A stretch of DNA of 62,515 nucleotides from Candidatus Sulfopaludibacter sp. SbA3. Its GTDB lineage: Bacteria > Pseudomonadota > Alphaproteobacteria > Caulobacterales > Hyphomonadaceae. The stretch lies in contig CAMDAC010000017.1 in the NCBI GenBank assembly GCA_945888325.1, positions 1 through 62,515 of the forward strand, given 5' to 3'. The translations under genes were made by a program, and so were the position numbers. This document shows positions 43,996 through 52,613 of this stretch, piece by piece; within the stretch, counting starts at the first letter, position 1; each line of letters opens with the position of its first letter. The notes under the pieces are model-generated. The model searched no databases and was not told the origin of the DNA. It worked only from the letters and a program-made list of their open reading frames with translations.

Positions 43996-44805
43996 ATGAG
44001 CTACGCCGCACGTGTCTGGAACGACAACTGGATGAACTTCTCCGTGCTCCGGCACGGGGCGTTTGACGGTTTTCTCGTCACTTCGAAGAACTCCGGCACC
44101 CACTGGATGATGTACATGTTCGCCGTCGCGCTGGCAGACACGTACGGCGTGCCGCGGCCCAAATACTTCTCCGAAAACGCCCTGCGTCCCTATCTCGGCT
44201 CGCCGACGGACGAGCCGGTCTATCCGCAGCTGCCGCGCCTCGCGCGCAGCCACACCATTCCGCACCAGCTCGCCAATTGGGGCTGGGCCCGCCGTCTCGG
44301 CCGGCTGCCGCCCTATGCGCTGTGCGTGCGCCATCCGATGGCGATCCTCGCTTCGCATCACGCCAAGTGGGAATACGACATCCAGGTCGACTGGCTCGAG
44401 TATCTGAAGGGCGATCCGGACGGCAAACGCTACCGCTGCGATCTCTACTGGCTGGCCCGCTTCTGGAACCGCTGGGGCGAAGTCGAAGCCGCGTATCCGT
44501 CGTCGATCCTGCGGGTCCACTACGAAGCCACCCGCGCCGACCCGCGCGGCACGCTGGAAGCCATCGCCCGTCACTGGGCGATTGCGCTGACGCCGGAAGC
44601 GCTCGACGCCGCCGTGGCCGCCGGCACCAAGGAAGCGATGGCGCTGAAGGTTGATCCGGAAGCCGAGCCCAACGTGCTGCAGAACCGGCAGCAATCGCTG
44701 CAGGAACTGTTCTCCGGTGAAGCGATGGACATCTATGCCAGCCGCGTGCGCGAACTCTTCCGCTACGATCTCGGCTACGACGTCATGACGCCGCCTACGG
44801 CTTGA
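43996..44805 (+). CDS. sulfotransferase-like protein
   Basis: A 269-residue protein with the two PAPS-binding motifs of sulfotransferases: the 5'-phosphosulfate loop VTSKNSGTHWMMYMF (residues about 28-42, PKSGTTW-like) and the 3'-phosphate motif LCVRHPMAILASHH (about 111-124). Acceptor substrate unknown, possibly a surface glycan or lipid. The 3' end overlaps the convergent GST gene by 11 bases. It is not linked to PAPS synthesis genes here. Confidence 0.75.
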   Translation: MSYAARVWNDNWMNFSVLRHGAFDGFLVTSKNSGTHWMMYMFAVALADTYGVPRPKYFSENALRPYLGSPTDEPVYPQLPRLARSHTIPHQLANWGWARRLGRLPPYALCVRHPMAILASHHAKWEYDIQVDWLEYLKGDPDGKRYRCDLYWLARFWNRWGEVEAAYPSSILRVHYEATRADPRGTLEAIARHWAIALTPEALDAAVAAGTKEAMALKVDPEAEPNVLQNRQQSLQELFSGEAMDIYASRVRELFRYDLGYDVMTPPTA

Positions 44806-45475
44806 GATAGCCGGTTGAGCGTCCAGTCCCGCCTGGACCATATTTGATCCACCAAGGTTCCAGCTTGGCCTGCTCTTCCAGGGTCCGGAATAACGGGTCT
44901 TCCAGCACAGCCGCCGAATACTCCGCCGCCGAGCCGCTCAGCGGCAGGCCGTAGGTGCGGAAACGCGTCACGACCGGCGCGTAGAACGCATCTGCAGCTG
45001 ACCATGCGCCGAACAGGAATGGTCCGCCCTTGCCATATTTCGCGCGCAGGCCTGACCACATGGCTTGAAGCCTCCGGATGTCGGCTTCCAGCGCCGGCGT
45101 CATGTCCGGGGTTGGATGGCGCCCGCGAATGTCCATCGAACACAGCTGGCGGATCGTCTGGAATCCCGCGTGCATTTCGCTGGAAACGGCCCGGGCAATG
45201 GCGCGCTTCTCGGCGTCGAGCGGCCAGACGGCGCCCGGCGGGGCCCATTCGGCGATGAACTCGGCAATCGCGAGGCTTTCCCAAATCTCGATCCCGTCCC
45301 AGATCAGCAGGGGCACCTTGGCCGTCGGGCTGATCGCTTTCAGCTTGGCGGTCGACTCGGGGAAATCCAGAGGCACTATGACTTCTTCGACCGGCAAGTT
45401 GACTTTTCGGGCCACCAGGAGCGGCCGAATCGACCAACTTGAGTAATTCAAATTACCGGAAACGAACTGTCTCAT
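44795..45475 (-). CDS. glutathione S-transferase family protein
   Basis: A 226-residue GST: N-terminal thioredoxin-like domain (NLNYSSWSIRPLLVARKVN, SPTAKVPLLIWDGIEIWESLAIAEFI) with the cis-Pro and the ES glutathione-binding pair, and a helical C-terminal domain (GPFLFGAWSAADAFYAPVVTRF). The Ser-Ser-Trp near the N-terminus could supply the catalytic serine. Its start overlaps the stop of the YciI gene, so the two are cotranscribed. Confidence 0.88.
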   Translation of the reverse strand: MRQFVSGNLNYSSWSIRPLLVARKVNLPVEEVIVPLDFPESTAKLKAISPTAKVPLLIWDGIEIWESLAIAEFIAEWAPPGAVWPLDAEKRAIARAVSSEMHAGFQTIRQLCSMDIRGRHPTPDMTPALEADIRRLQAMWSGLRAKYGKGGPFLFGAWSAADAFYAPVVTRFRTYGLPLSGSAAEYSAAVLEDPLFRTLEEQAKLEPWWIKYGPGGTGRSTGYLKP

Positions 45476-45768
45476 GCCGGTTTGCCCTCACCTATGGCCC
45501 AACGAGTCTCGTTTATTATCACTTTTCCGAAGACGCCGGCCTTGGAGTAGGGGTCCGCAGCGTTCAGCGCTTTTGCGGCGGCTAGACTCTCCGCGTCGAT
45601 GATGAAAACCGATCCGACCATGCGGCCCTCGGGGTCCAGCAGAGGACCTGCCATCCGGACGACCGGGCCGAGTCCGCCGGCCCATTCCAGGTGCTCCGGC
45701 CGAGCGGCCGCCCGGCGGGCGGCGCCGTCTGTCTCGTTATCCAGGCAATGCAGGCAGAAAAGCGCCAA
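45472..45768 (-). CDS. YciI-like protein
   Basis: A 98-residue ferredoxin-like YCII-domain protein: FCLHCLDNETDGAARRAAARPEHLEW carries the His/Asp pair of the family, and GSVFIIDAESLAAAKALNAADPY the C-terminal half. Biochemical role unknown. Overlaps the GST gene by 4 bases, forming a two-gene operon divergent from the TetR gene. Confidence 0.85.
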   Translation of the reverse strand: MALFCLHCLDNETDGAARRAAARPEHLEWAGGLGPVVRMAGPLLDPEGRMVGSVFIIDAESLAAAKALNAADPYSKAGVFGKVIINETRWAIGEGKPA

Positions 45769-45888
45769 GACGAACCCTCCTTCGCGTGTTTTGCCCGCTA
45801 TGCCACAGGCCTTTGGCGTCGCCTATGGCGCAGGGAGGGTGCTGCCGCTGGGGAAATACCCGGCCCGCGAGTGGACGCTGAATGGTAT

Positions 45889-45902
45889 ATTGATTATTCA
45901 AT
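45889..45902 (+). promoter_or_regulatory. operator candidate before the TetR gene
   Basis: ATTGA-TTAT-TCAAT, a perfect inverted repeat in an AT-rich island, 21 bases before the chosen TetR start. A probable autoregulatory site, possibly shared with the divergent YciI-GST operon. Confidence 0.4.
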
Positions 45903-45923
45903 CATTCTGTGTAGGATATGCGA

Positions 45924-46619
45924 ATGATGACGCCAAGCCCGACTGACGACACCCGCAAACAGATCCTGATGGCCGCTGTGGAGCGTATCCTCCACTACGG
46001 CTATTCGAAGACGACGATGGCGGAGATCGCCCGGGACTGCAACATGTCCGCCGGTAACATCTACCGGTTCTTCGCGTCCAAGCTGGATATCGCCGAAGCG
46101 ATGGCGCAGAAGTTCAACGAGGAATCCTGGCTCACCTTTGCTGAGATCGTGGCCCGCAAGGATACCGCCGCCAACCGGCTGCGCGAGCTGTTTCACTATG
46201 ATCTGGCCCGTACCTACTCGGCCATCGAGGATGAAGCGAAGATCCTGGAAGTGGCTGAAGTGCTCGGCAAGGAACGCGCTCTCTACATGAACGACAAGCT
46301 CGCCAAGGAGCGGGTCTTCCTTGTCCAGATCCTCAACGAAGGCGTCGCCGCCGGAGAGTTCCGCCTGCTCGCGAACCCCGACGAGACCGCCGAGATGTGG
46401 CAGTCGGCCCTGATGAAGTTCCGCTTCCCGCAGCTCTTCTCGAAGCTGACCCTGCCGAAACTGCAGCGTGAGCTCGACGGCGTGATGGACCTGCTGCTCG
46501 CCGGCATTTCGAAGGGCGCGCAGGTTCCCGCGCCTTGGGACGGCATCACCCCGTCGACCGGCGAAGTCTGCCCGGTGACGGGTAAACTCCTGCCCGTTTC
46601 GGCCCTGAAGACTGATTAG
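45924..46619 (+). CDS. TetR-family transcriptional regulator
   Basis: A 231-residue regulator. The N-terminal helix-turn-helix is QILMAAVERILHYGYSKTTMAEIARD with recognition helix MSAGNIYRFFASK; the C-terminal ligand domain is helical. AGGA stands 7 bases before ATG 45924, favouring it over ATG 45918. No cognate effector gene is adjacent apart from the small membrane-peptide unit downstream, whose promoter abuts a palindrome directly after this gene's stop. Confidence 0.88.
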   Translation: MMTPSPTDDTRKQILMAAVERILHYGYSKTTMAEIARDCNMSAGNIYRFFASKLDIAEAMAQKFNEESWLTFAEIVARKDTAANRLRELFHYDLARTYSAIEDEAKILEVAEVLGKERALYMNDKLAKERVFLVQILNEGVAAGEFRLLANPDETAEMWQSALMKFRFPQLFSKLTLPKLQRELDGVMDLLLAGISKGAQVPAPWDGITPSTGEVCPVTGKLLPVSALKTD

Positions 46620-46641
46620 TGAATAAAAACGATTTTGTTCA
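46620..46641 (+). promoter_or_regulatory. operator-like inverted repeat after the TetR gene
   Basis: TGAATAAAA-ACGA-TTTTGTTCA, nine-base arms with a single mismatch. It begins 1 base after the TetR stop codon and ends exactly where the -35 hexamer TTGACC begins. Placement suggests an operator for the promoter at 46642-46670, likely read by the neighbouring TetR protein; a terminator is less likely because no T run follows. Confidence 0.5.
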
Positions 46642-46670
46642 TTGACCAACGTTCAGAGCGGTGCTAGATA
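46642..46670 (+). promoter_or_regulatory. strong housekeeping promoter before the 38-codon gene
   Basis: TTGACC (46642-46647), 17 bases, TAGATA (46665-46670), the latter within GCTAGATA. One of the best promoter matches in the window. It drives rightward into 46721-46970. Confidence 0.6.
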
Positions 46671-46720
46671 AGACTCATGGACGGCAGCAGTTGCCCTCCA
46701 GCAGTCCAAAGAGCTCCGCC

Positions 46721-46837
46721 ATGACCACCTCTTCCCGCACCGAAGCCCGCCAGTCGCTCGTCTCCTTCCTCGCAGCCGTTCCGGCCGCCCTGCTCACCGT
46801 GTGGGCGACCTTCGGCCTCGCCAACTTCGTCGTCTGA
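46721..46837 (+). CDS. 38-residue membrane micropeptide candidate
   Basis: ATG 46721 opens a 38-codon frame. After a polar N-terminus (TTSSRTEARQ) the peptide is one hydrophobic helix, SLVSFLAAVPAALLTVWATF, ending GLANFVV. The frame sits 50 bases after a strong promoter and is followed by a structured RNA segment and a terminator, with nothing else in the unit. The ribosome binding site is weak (AAGAG). It may be a TetR-controlled small membrane protein or toxin-like peptide; alternatively the unit is a regulatory RNA and the frame fortuitous. Confidence 0.5.
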   Translation: MTTSSRTEARQSLVSFLAAVPAALLTVWATFGLANFVV

Positions 46838-46859
46838 ACGTGACGCGCCCTGCCGCTGG

Positions 46860-46925
46860 CCGGCAGCCGCCAAACACCCGCATCCTGCGCACCGCCCCTG
46901 ACGCGCGTTTGCGGGTTCCTGCCGG
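46860..46925 (+). ncRNA. structured RNA segment with two nested stems
   Basis: CCGGCAG (46860-46866) pairs perfectly with CTGCCGG (46919-46925), and inside it ACCCGCA (46876-46882) pairs perfectly with TGCGGGT (46910-46916). It lies between the micropeptide stop and the terminator. It could be a stabilising 3' UTR fold or part of a small RNA. Confidence 0.4.
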
Positions 46926-46926
46926 G

Positions 46927-46970
46927 ACCTGAGGCTTCCCCCAGCCCTTCAGGTTCCGGTTTTTCTTTTC
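46927..46970 (+). terminator. rho-independent terminator of the micropeptide unit
   Basis: ACCTGA-GGCT (46927-46936) pairs with AGCC (46943-46946) and TCAGGT (46949-46954) across a 2-base bulge, followed by GTTTTTCTTTTC. It also lies just past the end of the convergent tsaD gene. Confidence 0.6.
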
Positions 46971-46983
46971 CTGAAAACTGAAA

Positions 46984-48075
46984 TTACGCCTTGGCGCCCT
47001 TGTGGCCGCCGCCATAGACCGGGGCGCTGAGCGCTGCCGCCTCGTCCAGCGGCCAGCGCGGCCGCGATCCTGCGTCCAATCCGTCCGTCCCGTCCAGCAT
47101 GCCTGCCGCCAGCCGTTCGGCCCCTGCCAGGGCGATCATGGCCGCATTGTCCGTGCAGTGACGAAGGGGAGGGGCAATCAGCTGCGCGCCCTGTGCCGCC
47201 GCTGCCGTCTCGAGCGCCGCGCGGATCGCCTTGTTGGCGGCGACGCCGCCGGCGACCACGAACCGCTTGCCGTTCGGGCTCGGATCAAACCCTGCCAATG
47301 CGCGGGCGGACTTCTCGCTGAGCACATCGCAGATCGCGGCCTGGAAACTCGCGCAGATATCGGCCTTGGCCGCGTCTGTTTCCGCGCCTTCGGTGACGCG
47401 TGCGACGGCTGATTTCAGCCCCGCAAAGCTCATCTCGAGGCCCGGCCGATTCAGCAAGGGCCTCGGAAAGTCATGTGCTTTCGGGTTCCCGCTCGCCGCC
47501 AACTGCTCCACCGCTGGGCCGCCCGGAAAGCCGAGGCCCATCAGCTTTGCGACCTTGTCGAACGCCTCGCCGACGGCATCATCGATGGTCGAGCCGAGGC
47601 GTTTGTACTCGCCCAGCCCGCGCACTTCCAGGAATTGGCAATGCCCGCCGGAGACCAGCAGCAGAAGATACGGGAACGGACAATCCGAGGCGAGGCGGGG
47701 GGAGAGGGCGTGGCCCTCCAGATGGTTGACCGGAATGAACGGAATGCCGGCGGCCTGCGCGACCGCCTTGCCGGTCATCAGCCCCACCAGCACGCCGCCG
47801 ATCAAGCCCGGCCCGGCGGTCGCCGCCACGCCGTCCAGCGCGTCGTATCCGATGCCCGCCTCGGCCATGGCCTTCGCCACCACCGCGTCCGCCAGTTCCG
47901 CATGCGCCCGCGCGGCAATTTCCGGCACCACGCCGAGATACGGCGCATGTTCCTCCAGCTGCGTGCGGATCACGTCCGACAGCAGCGTCGCGCGGCCCTC
48001 CTCAAGGCGCAGCACCGCCGCGGCGGTCTCGTCGCAGGAGGTTTCGATGCCGAGGATGGTCAGGGCGCGGGTCAT
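46984..48075 (-). CDS. tsaD: tRNA N6-adenosine threonylcarbamoyltransferase
   Basis: Makes t6A37 in ANN-decoding tRNAs. A 363-residue ASKHA-fold protein: [17 protein letters not shown], the metal-binding HAELADAVV and [13 protein letters not shown] (HxxxH), [32 protein letters not shown] and [13 protein letters not shown]. The frame extends far upstream but ATG 48075 gives the family N-terminus. No tsaB/tsaE in the window. Confidence 0.95.
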   Translation of the reverse strand: MTRALTILGIETSCDETAAAVLRLEEGRATLLSDVIRTQLEEHAPYLGVVPEIAARAHAELADAVVAKAMAEAGIGYDALDGVAATAGPGLIGGVLVGLMTGKAVAQAAGIPFIPVNHLEGHALSPRLASDCPFPYLLLLVSGGHCQFLEVRGLGEYKRLGSTIDDAVGEAFDKVAKLMGLGFPGGPAVEQLAASGNPKAHDFPRPLLNRPGLEMSFAGLKSAVARVTEGAETDAAKADICASFQAAICDVLSEKSARALAGFDPSPNGKRFVVAGGVAANKAIRAALETAAAAQGAQLIAPPLRHCTDNAAMIALAGAERLAAGMLDGTDGLDAGSRPRWPLDEAAALSAPVYGGGHKGAKA

Positions 48076-48171
48076 GCGGGGCGTATAGCGTTGACTCCGC
48101 CGCCATAGAAGCGGCCTTCTGCGTGCAGATAGCCTTGTAAGAAACCTCCCGCGCGCCGGACTAACCTGATC

Positions 48172-48693
48172 ATGAAACCCGCGCCGGATCAGGATCAGCT
48201 CTATTTCGAAGCCGCCGAAGCCTTCGGCCCGGCGCTGCAGCGCCTCGCCCGGGCGACCGAGGCGAACGAAGAGCGCCGCCGCGACCTGCTGCAGGACATG
48301 CACGTGGCTCTCTGGCGCAGCTTCGCCCGTTTCGATGGCCGCTGCAGCCTGCGCACCTGGGCCTACCGCGTCGCTCACAACACCGCCGCCAGCCATGTCG
48401 ACCGCGAACGCCGCATGAGGCGGGACACCATCGACATCGACGCGGCCGGCGAGCTGGCGGGCGCCGACAGCCTCGCCCGCCAGCTGGAAGAGCGCGACGG
48501 CGTGGACCGGCTCAATGCCTGGATCCGCCGGCTGCAGCCGCCGGACCGGCAATTGCTCACGCTTTACCTCGAAGACCTCGACGCCGCTTCCATCGCGGAG
48601 ATCACCGGCCTCACCCCCAGCGCCGTCGCCACCCGCATTTCCCGCCTCAAGTCGCAGCTCGCGAAGGATTTCAAGGAGACCCAAAATGTCTGA
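48172..48693 (+). CDS. ECF-type RNA polymerase sigma factor
   Basis: A 173-residue ECF sigma factor with sigma-2 ([44 protein letters not shown]) and sigma-4 ([41 protein letters not shown]) regions and a short linker. The last codons overlap the start of a membrane protein gene, the usual place for its anti-sigma factor. Regulon unknown. Confidence 0.88.
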   Translation: MKPAPDQDQLYFEAAEAFGPALQRLARATEANEERRRDLLQDMHVALWRSFARFDGRCSLRTWAYRVAHNTAASHVDRERRMRRDTIDIDAAGELAGADSLARQLEERDGVDRLNAWIRRLQPPDRQLLTLYLEDLDAASIAEITGLTPSAVATRISRLKSQLAKDFKETQNV

Positions 48694-49267
48694 GCGCGAT
48701 CCCCTCCAAGCCCTCTGGACCCGTCAGCAACAGGAACCCTTCATCATGACCGCCGCCCAACTGCGCCAGCGCGCCACCCGCTTCCAATCGAAAATCCGTA
48801 CCCGGAACAGGATCGAATACGCCGCTGCCGCGCTGGTGATCGGCGTGTTCGCCAGGATGGTCGTCATCATTCCGGAGCCGATGGTGCGCGCCGGCGCCGG
48901 CCTCATCATCCTTGGCACGCTGTATGTCTGCTGGAAGCTGCACACACTGGCGGGCGCGCCGAACGCTGCCGGGCTGGACCATGCCGCCAGCCTTGCGGAC
49001 TTCCACCGCGCCGAACTCCTCCGCCAGCGGAAGGCTCTCGCCTCCGTCTGGCAATGGTATCTCGCGCCCTTCGTGCCCGGTATGCTGGTCTTCATCGGCG
49101 CCGTTGCCTTCACGCCGGAACTGGACGCGCCCCTGATCGCCCGCCTCACCCTCTTCGCCACCACCGCCGCCCCGATTGCCGCCGTGTTCGGACTGGTCGC
49201 CTGGCTCAATGCGCGGGCAGTGAAGGCGCTGGACAAGGAGATCGCGGCGCTGGATGGGGCGGGGTGA
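48686..49267 (+). CDS. membrane protein, probable anti-sigma or partner of the ECF sigma factor
   Basis: A 193-residue protein starting 8 bases inside the sigma factor gene. The cytoplasmic N-terminus (residues 1-45, [18 protein letters not shown] and [23 protein letters not shown]) is followed by two membrane helices (about 46-82), a helical middle and a further helix pair (about 125-180). No zinc-type ZAS motif is seen, so the anti-sigma role rests on position and topology. Confidence 0.65.
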   Translation: MSERDPLQALWTRQQQEPFIMTAAQLRQRATRFQSKIRTRNRIEYAAAALVIGVFARMVVIIPEPMVRAGAGLIILGTLYVCWKLHTLAGAPNAAGLDHAASLADFHRAELLRQRKALASVWQWYLAPFVPGMLVFIGAVAFTPELDAPLIARLTLFATTAAPIAAVFGLVAWLNARAVKALDKEIAALDGAG

Positions 49268-49461
49268 TCCTCAAAGCGTCTCTCCCCGCGAGCGAGGGGC
49301 TTTAAATCACCGTATACAGCAGAACTTAGCACGGAATCGTGCGTTACGGCCTTCGACAAATGCACTCTGCAAAGCTAAAGCCCGCCCGTCCGGATTGGCA
49401 GCATTGCGAAAGTGCGGGTCAGCTGCAAAACAATCCACTGAAGATAGTTGGGGCACGGTGG

Positions 49462-50142
49462 ATGAGCAGCAGGATCGCTTTGGACCGCACGGTGTATGCA
49501 GGTGTTCTCATCACACTGCTGGTCGGCATTTTTGCCGGGTTCGCGCATTATTCCGATGTCGATTCGGACTGCATTCTGTCATGCCCGCAGCAGCCAGAGG
49601 TCGGTTACTGGCTTGCAGGACTCGCGGCCGTCACCGCGTATGCGGCGCTGTTTGCGCCAAGGGCGGCGCCTGTCCCTGGTCTGGACCGCCCGGTGAACAT
49701 CTGGCGGCGCTGTGCGGCTTTTCTTGTAGATGTTCATTTGCTCTTTTTCGTGATTGGCGCCGCCTACATGGCGTTTCAGCAATTAATGCCGCGACTGGCT
49801 GAGGCGTTCTGGATTAGTGTGCCGGCCAGCGACGTGTCTGAGCCCGATCGTGTGGGACCGCTCGGCAACCTGCTGATACTGGGTGTAATGGCCAGCTATT
49901 TCTGGCTTCAACCGCTGTTCGGGCGCGCCACCCCCGGCCAGTACATCATGGGCTACCGGATCGAGAATGATCCGGACCCGGACGTCCGGCCAAGGCATTT
50001 CTATCGCATGATCGCGGCCTACGTTGCCGCTTCCAGCCTGCACATCTGGGGCTGGTTCGTGAAATACGAGGACACGATCAAGGGGAACTACTGGTGGGAT
50101 CGCATCGGGCAGACGCGCGCCGTGTTCGTCGGTCCGTACTGA
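49462..50142 (+). CDS. RDD-family membrane protein
   Basis: A 226-residue membrane protein. The RDD signature appears as NIWRRCAAFLVDVHLLFFVIG and, later, LFGRATPGQYIMGYRI. About five membrane helices. Function unknown; RDD proteins have been linked to ion transport. Start ATG 49462 rather than the upstream ATG 49339, since the extra 41 residues are unlike a membrane protein. Its stop is 3 bases from the convergent lepA stop. Confidence 0.7.
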   Translation: MSSRIALDRTVYAGVLITLLVGIFAGFAHYSDVDSDCILSCPQQPEVGYWLAGLAAVTAYAALFAPRAAPVPGLDRPVNIWRRCAAFLVDVHLLFFVIGAAYMAFQQLMPRLAEAFWISVPASDVSEPDRVGPLGNLLILGVMASYFWLQPLFGRATPGQYIMGYRIENDPDPDVRPRHFYRMIAAYVAASSLHIWGWFVKYEDTIKGNYWWDRIGQTRAVFVGPY

Positions 50143-50145
50143 GCC

Positions 50146-51951
50146 CTAATCTCCATCCATCCGCAGCGCCGCCACGAAGGCTTCCTGCGGAATTTCGACC
50201 TTGCCGAACTGGCGCATGCGTTTCTTGCCGGCGGCCTGCTTGTCCAGCAGTTTGCGTTTGCGGGTGGCGTCGCCGCCATAGCATTTCGCGGTCACGTCCT
50301 TGCGCATGGCGCTGATCGTCTCGCGCGCGACGACCCGTCCGCCGATAGCGGCCTGGATGGGGATCTTGAACATCTGCCTCGGGATCAGGTCCTTCAGCCG
50401 CTCACACATCTGGCGGCCGCGGCCTTCGGCCCGGTCGCGGTGCACCAGCATGGCGAGCGCGTCCACCGGCTCCTCGTTGACGAGGATCTGCAGCTTCACG
50501 AGGTTCTCGGCGCGGTGGCCGATCAGGTTGTAGTCAAAGCTCGCATAGCCGCGCGAGATCGATTTCAGGCGGTCGTAGAAGTCGAACACGACCTCGTTCA
50601 GCGGCAGTTCGTATTTTACGCAGGCTCGTCCGCCCACGTATGAAAGTTCGGTCTGCACGCCGCGCCGGTCCTGGCAGAGTTTCAGGATCGAGCCGAGATA
50701 TTCGTCCGGCGTGTAGATCGTCGCCGAAATCCACGGCTCGCGGATTTCCGAGATGCGCACGACGTCCGGCATGTCGGCCGGATTGTGCAGCTCGATCTCG
50801 GAGCCGTCCGTCATCGTCATCTGGTAGACCACGCTCGGCGCGGTCGCGATCAGGTCGAGGTCGAACTCGCGGCTGAGGCGTTCCTGGATGATCTCGAGGT
50901 GCAAGAGGCCAAGGAAGCCGCAGCGGAAGCCCATGCCGAGCGCGGCGGAGGTTTCCATCTCCCAGGTGAAGGAGGCGTCGTTGAGGCGCAGCTTGCTCAT
51001 CGCGGCGCGCAGGTCGTCGAAGTCGCCCGCGTCCATCGGGAACAGGCCGCAGAACACGACGGGCTGCACTTCCTTGTAGCCGGGCAGGGCCTTGTCCGTC
51101 GGGCGCTTGTCCTCGGTGATGGTGTCGCCGACGGCCGTATCGCCGACTTCCTTGATCGAGGCGACGAAATAGCCGACCTCGCCCGGGCCGAGGGCGTCGG
51201 TCTCGGTGAGCTTCGGATTGAAGGTACCGATCTTGTCGATCTCGTAGACGCCGCCGGTGCGCATCATGCGGATAGACTGTTTCTTCTTCAGCACGCCCTC
51301 ATGCACGCGCACGATGACGACGACGCCGAGATAGGGGTCGTAATAGGCATCCACCAGCGCGGCCTTGAGCGGCGCGGTAACCTCGCCGCCGCGGGGCGGG
51401 GGCAGCTGGGTGACGATGGCTTCCAGCACGTCCGCAATGCCGAAGCCGGTCTTGGCGGAAATCTCAACGGCGTTCGAGGTGTCGAGGCCGATGATCTCCT
51501 CGATCTGCTCCTTGACGCGCGCCACGTCGGCGGCCGGCAGGTCCACCTTGTTGAGCACGGGCACGATCTCGTGGTTCTGATCGATCGCCTGGTACACGTT
51601 GGCCAGCGTCTGGGCCTCGACGCCCTGCGAGGCATCCACCACCAGCAGCGAGCCTTCGCATGCAGCCAGGCACCGGCTCACCTCATAGGCGAAGTCCACG
51701 TGTCCCGGCGTGTCCATCAGGTTCAGCGTATAGGTTTCGCCGTCATTGGCCTTGTAGGTCAGGCGCACGGTCTGCGCCTTGATGGTGATGCCGCGCTCCT
51801 TCTCGATATCCATCGAATCGAGCACCTGTTCGCTCATTTCGCGGTCGGTCAGGCCGCCGCAGGCCTGGATCAGGCGGTCAGCGAGGGTCGATTTGCCATG
51901 GTCGATATGGGCAATGATCGAGAAATTGCGGATTTTGTCGCGTGGGGTCAT
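50146..51951 (-). CDS. lepA: elongation factor 4
   Basis: Ribosome-associated GTPase that back-translocates stalled ribosomes. A 601-residue protein with G1 [19 protein letters not shown]2 region [11 protein letters not shown]3 [16 protein letters not shown]4 LNKVDLP, the LepA-specific domains ([13 protein letters not shown]) and the C-terminal [27 protein letters not shown] 51951 gives the standard [11 protein letters not shown] start; ATG 51960 is the alternative. Confidence 0.97.
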   Translation of the reverse strand: MTPRDKIRNFSIIAHIDHGKSTLADRLIQACGGLTDREMSEQVLDSMDIEKERGITIKAQTVRLTYKANDGETYTLNLMDTPGHVDFAYEVSRCLAACEGSLLVVDASQGVEAQTLANVYQAIDQNHEIVPVLNKVDLPAADVARVKEQIEEIIGLDTSNAVEISAKTGFGIADVLEAIVTQLPPPRGGEVTAPLKAALVDAYYDPYLGVVVIVRVHEGVLKKKQSIRMMRTGGVYEIDKIGTFNPKLTETDALGPGEVGYFVASIKEVGDTAVGDTITEDKRPTDKALPGYKEVQPVVFCGLFPMDAGDFDDLRAAMSKLRLNDASFTWEMETSAALGMGFRCGFLGLLHLEIIQERLSREFDLDLIATAPSVVYQMTMTDGSEIELHNPADMPDVVRISEIREPWISATIYTPDEYLGSILKLCQDRRGVQTELSYVGGRACVKYELPLNEVVFDFYDRLKSISRGYASFDYNLIGHRAENLVKLQILVNEEPVDALAMLVHRDRAEGRGRQMCERLKDLIPRQMFKIPIQAAIGGRVVARETISAMRKDVTAKCYGGDATRKRKLLDKQAAGKKRMRQFGKVEIPQEAFVAALRMDGD

Positions 51952-52068
51952 GGGCGGCATATAGCGGGGGAGGCTGGCTGCGGGAAGTAGGCCCGGACTT
52001 ACACCGGTGCTGGCGCCGCCGGGCGGCGCGTCGTAAAGGTGCGGGCGTTGGAGTGAAGAGGACTTTCC

Positions 52069-52605
52069 ATGAGACTTTTGATGGCCACCGCAGCCGCCCT
52101 GGCGCTTGGCGCCTGCTGCCACACCCCCAAGATCGCCGCGGATGGGGCTGCGCCCGCCGCTGCAGAGGAGACCGCCGTGGAGCCCTCAGACTACCAGCCC
52201 CCCGAAATGCCGACCGCCGAGGAGGCCGCCAAGGCCGCCGCCGACGCCCAGGCCGAAGCTGAAGCCGGTGTCGTTTATGCCGGTTATGACAAGAAGGGCG
52301 GCGAAATCGCGCTGAAAGTCGGCCAGACCCTTCGCATAGAGCTCGAATCCATTCCGACTGCCGGATATGTCTGGATCCTTGACGAGACGCCGGCCTTCTT
52401 CGGCCCCGCCGGCGAAGGCGGCCGCCCGACCGATCCCGCCCATCAGGAATTGCCCGGCTTCACCGGCGGCAACCACTATCTCTCGTTCGACTTCACGGCC
52501 AACGCCGCCGGCACTGGCAAGTTCAAGCTGCACGAAGGCCGCCCCTGGGAATCGGACGAGCCGCCGACCGACACCTATGAGCTGACCGTCACGGTCACGG
52601 AGTAG
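52069..52605 (+). CDS. chagasin-type (I42) protease inhibitor lipoprotein
   Basis: A 178-residue lipoprotein (lipobox LALGAC, Cys16). After an Ala/Glu/Pro-rich linker (to about residue 65) comes a domain with the three inhibitory loops of chagasin: IPTAGYVW (NPTTGY-like), [16 protein letters not shown] (GGTG-like) and HEGRPWE (RPW). Chagasin-type inhibitors block papain-family cysteine proteases. Lipid anchoring places it at the envelope, perhaps guarding against external or own cysteine proteases. Confidence 0.8.
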   Translation: MRLLMATAAALALGACCHTPKIAADGAAPAAAEETAVEPSDYQPPEMPTAEEAAKAAADAQAEAEAGVVYAGYDKKGGEIALKVGQTLRIELESIPTAGYVWILDETPAFFGPAGEGGRPTDPAHQELPGFTGGNHYLSFDFTANAAGTGKFKLHEGRPWESDEPPTDTYELTVTVTE

Positions 52606-52613
52606 GCCCCGCC

